Positions 62,785 through 64,000 of a stretch of 64,000 nt of DNA are shown here, in pieces. A program made the position numbers and the translations under genes. The notes under the pieces were generated by a model, which had not been told where the DNA came from, did no database searches, and saw nothing but the letters and a program-made list of their open reading frames with translations. Source of the DNA: Enchytraeus crypticus (lineage: Eukaryota; Annelida; Clitellata; Enchytraeida; Enchytraeidae); NCBI GenBank assembly GCA_905160935.1, contig CAJHZI010000753.1, forward strand, positions 896,501 through 960,500, given 5' to 3'. The stretch's first letter is position 1. The number at the start of each line of letters is the position of its first letter.

Positions 62785-63118
62785 CTATGTGTGGTTCGGA
62801 ATGTTGGGCACTAAAAGGGGAACATTTACAGAGTTTGCATGTGGCAGAAATGAGAATGTTGCGTCTAATGTGTGGAGCAACTGGAAAGGACAAAATGGAA
62901 AATGAATATCTGAGGATGAATTTGAACGTTGAGGGGACCGGGGATAGGTTGGCTCAGGCGAGATTGAGATGGTATGGGCATATTGTGAGAAAGGCAGATG
63001 AGGATGTAGTAAATGAAGTTTGGAGGAAAGAGCTGGATGTTAAGCTAGAGGGAGGTAAACTACAATTGACGTGGGATGCGGTAATTAAGAAGAACATCAA
63101 GGGAGATAATGATGATTA
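62785..63118 (+). pseudogene. RTE-like LINE 3' fragment
   Basis: An open frame encodes CGSECWALKGEHLQSLHVAE, MRMLRLMCGATGKDKMENEY, RLRWYGHIVRKADEDVVNEV and LQLTWDAVIKK, matching the 17041 element. Its DREDWRRSI end is deleted, and it stops in a short GAT-like tail. Confidence 0.82.
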
Positions 63119-63244
63119 ATTATTAATTTATTTACTATTATTATCATTTATTATTATTTTTATTATATAATTTTATTACTTTAGAGACGACTGTTCTCAC
63201 GAGCGAGTGTACTTAATACTGTGATTGTTCATTGCTGTAACGAA

Positions 63245-63316
63245 ATGCTGAAGCTATTGCTGAAGCCATTGCTGAAACTATTGCAGAAGCTATTGATGAA
63301 GCGGTTAAAGGATTGA
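63245..63316 (+). other. 12-bp tandem repeat with a 23-codon open frame
   Basis: Five units close to GCTGAAGCTATT. In the frame starting ATG at 63245 they give a Leu/Lys-rich 23-residue peptide (LLLKPLLKLL core) ending at TGA. In another frame they give an Ala-Glu-Ala-Ile repeat. Expression is unknown; it could be chance. Confidence 0.35.
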
Positions 63317-63319
63317 AAA

Positions 63320-64000
63320 CACTTAATCAAATTGAATCAAATTGAATCAAAGCCTACTGTTACGGTTTATCATGATTGCAAGATTATGAAATAAACATTT
63401 TCTATGTATTTTTACTAAATGAATAGTTTACGTTTAGCTAATTTGTTAAATTAGGCACACCAAATTGGTTTTGCAGCCTTATGGGGATAGTGCTAAATAT
63501 GACACAAAATTACACTAAACAATTTCTCTTGCAATTCTTGGTGTCAATTAATTTAACGGAGTAGGAATAAAGAAGATTGCAAAATTAATTCCAAATTAAG
63601 ATGAAATATTCAAAAAATATTGAAATAAAAATGGGAAAATGATCTTGAAGTTACAAAACGAACACATTAATTTTTTTCATTCAAATGGCACATGCCAATC
63701 AATGTGTGATATAGAATTAACCAGTAGGCCTACGTCTACAGTATTATTATTTCACTTTTCAATGTGTTTTCATCATTTACCACCAAGGTTAATTTTGTCA
63801 TTAGACTATGATATCGTACCTCAGATCTGTGCACAATTCTATCTTTTCATGTATCTATTTAGAAATACAGCGGCAGGTGGAAGTGATTATAGACTTTTGT
63901 GGTTTTGATTTCTAAAACAACAGTTGGTAAAGTGAATAATCGATAAACATGTCAATCACTGTACGATAAAATCATTAATCAATGTATCCATTTCAAAGAC
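63320..64000. other. Gene-free end of window
   Basis: AT-rich sequence with no recognisable gene or repeat. The frame at 63639-63908 has no known domain. Confidence 0.45.

Overview
This is nuclear DNA of a metazoan, most likely a bilaterian invertebrate: AT-rich, intron-rich and full of transposable elements and microsatellites. The three genes I can support are all on the minus strand and split into short exons with clean GT/AG junctions. The phylum cannot be fixed from this window. No prokaryotic, organellar or viral gene layout is present.

Genes. Two tandem nuclear-receptor genes lie head to tail: copy B (exons 32845 down to 25201, 640 aa as modelled) and copy A (15742 down to 7584, 582 aa as modelled). 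Each has six coding exons with the same exon order and intron phases (0,1,0,1,1). The DNA-binding domains are almost identical (70 of 75 residues), the hinges have diverged strongly, and the ligand-binding domains both end in an AF-2 helix followed by WSS. A third gene (58526 down to 51682, eight exons, 350 aa) encodes a secreted pancreatic-lipase-family protein. It keeps the catalytic Ser and His, has Ser where the family has the catalytic Asp, and has almost no lid loop. Nothing in the sequence links the receptors and the lipase functionally; they are only neighbours.

Layout. 1-7500: intergenic, with a decayed LINE, a perfect 81-bp inverted repeat and a 760-bp TA-flanked foldback transposon. 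7584-15742: receptor A, with a complete-ended but dead piggyBac element and a splice-site-bearing minisatellite in its last intron. 15750-25200: LINE and SINE relics, a GC-rich patch and long (TA)n tracts. 25201-32845: receptor B, with a small inverted-repeat element and a long (TAA)n tract in introns. 33000-46200: mostly gene-free, with microsatellites and scattered SINEs. 46700-50090: two LINE fragments, one a 5'-truncated jockey insertion with target-site duplication and an internal 148-bp triplication. 50260-50640: a foldback element with a tRNA-like core. 51682-58526: the lipase. 58600-64000: repeats and a LINE tail.

The most unusual items are the minisatellite that has copied receptor A's last 3' splice site about a dozen times into the adjoining intron, the lipase with an altered catalytic triad whose own stop-codon region has been amplified as a 28-bp minisatellite, and the LINE and SINE families that end in fixed simple-repeat tails. 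I read all exon joins by eye; they are consistent in phase but have no transcript support.
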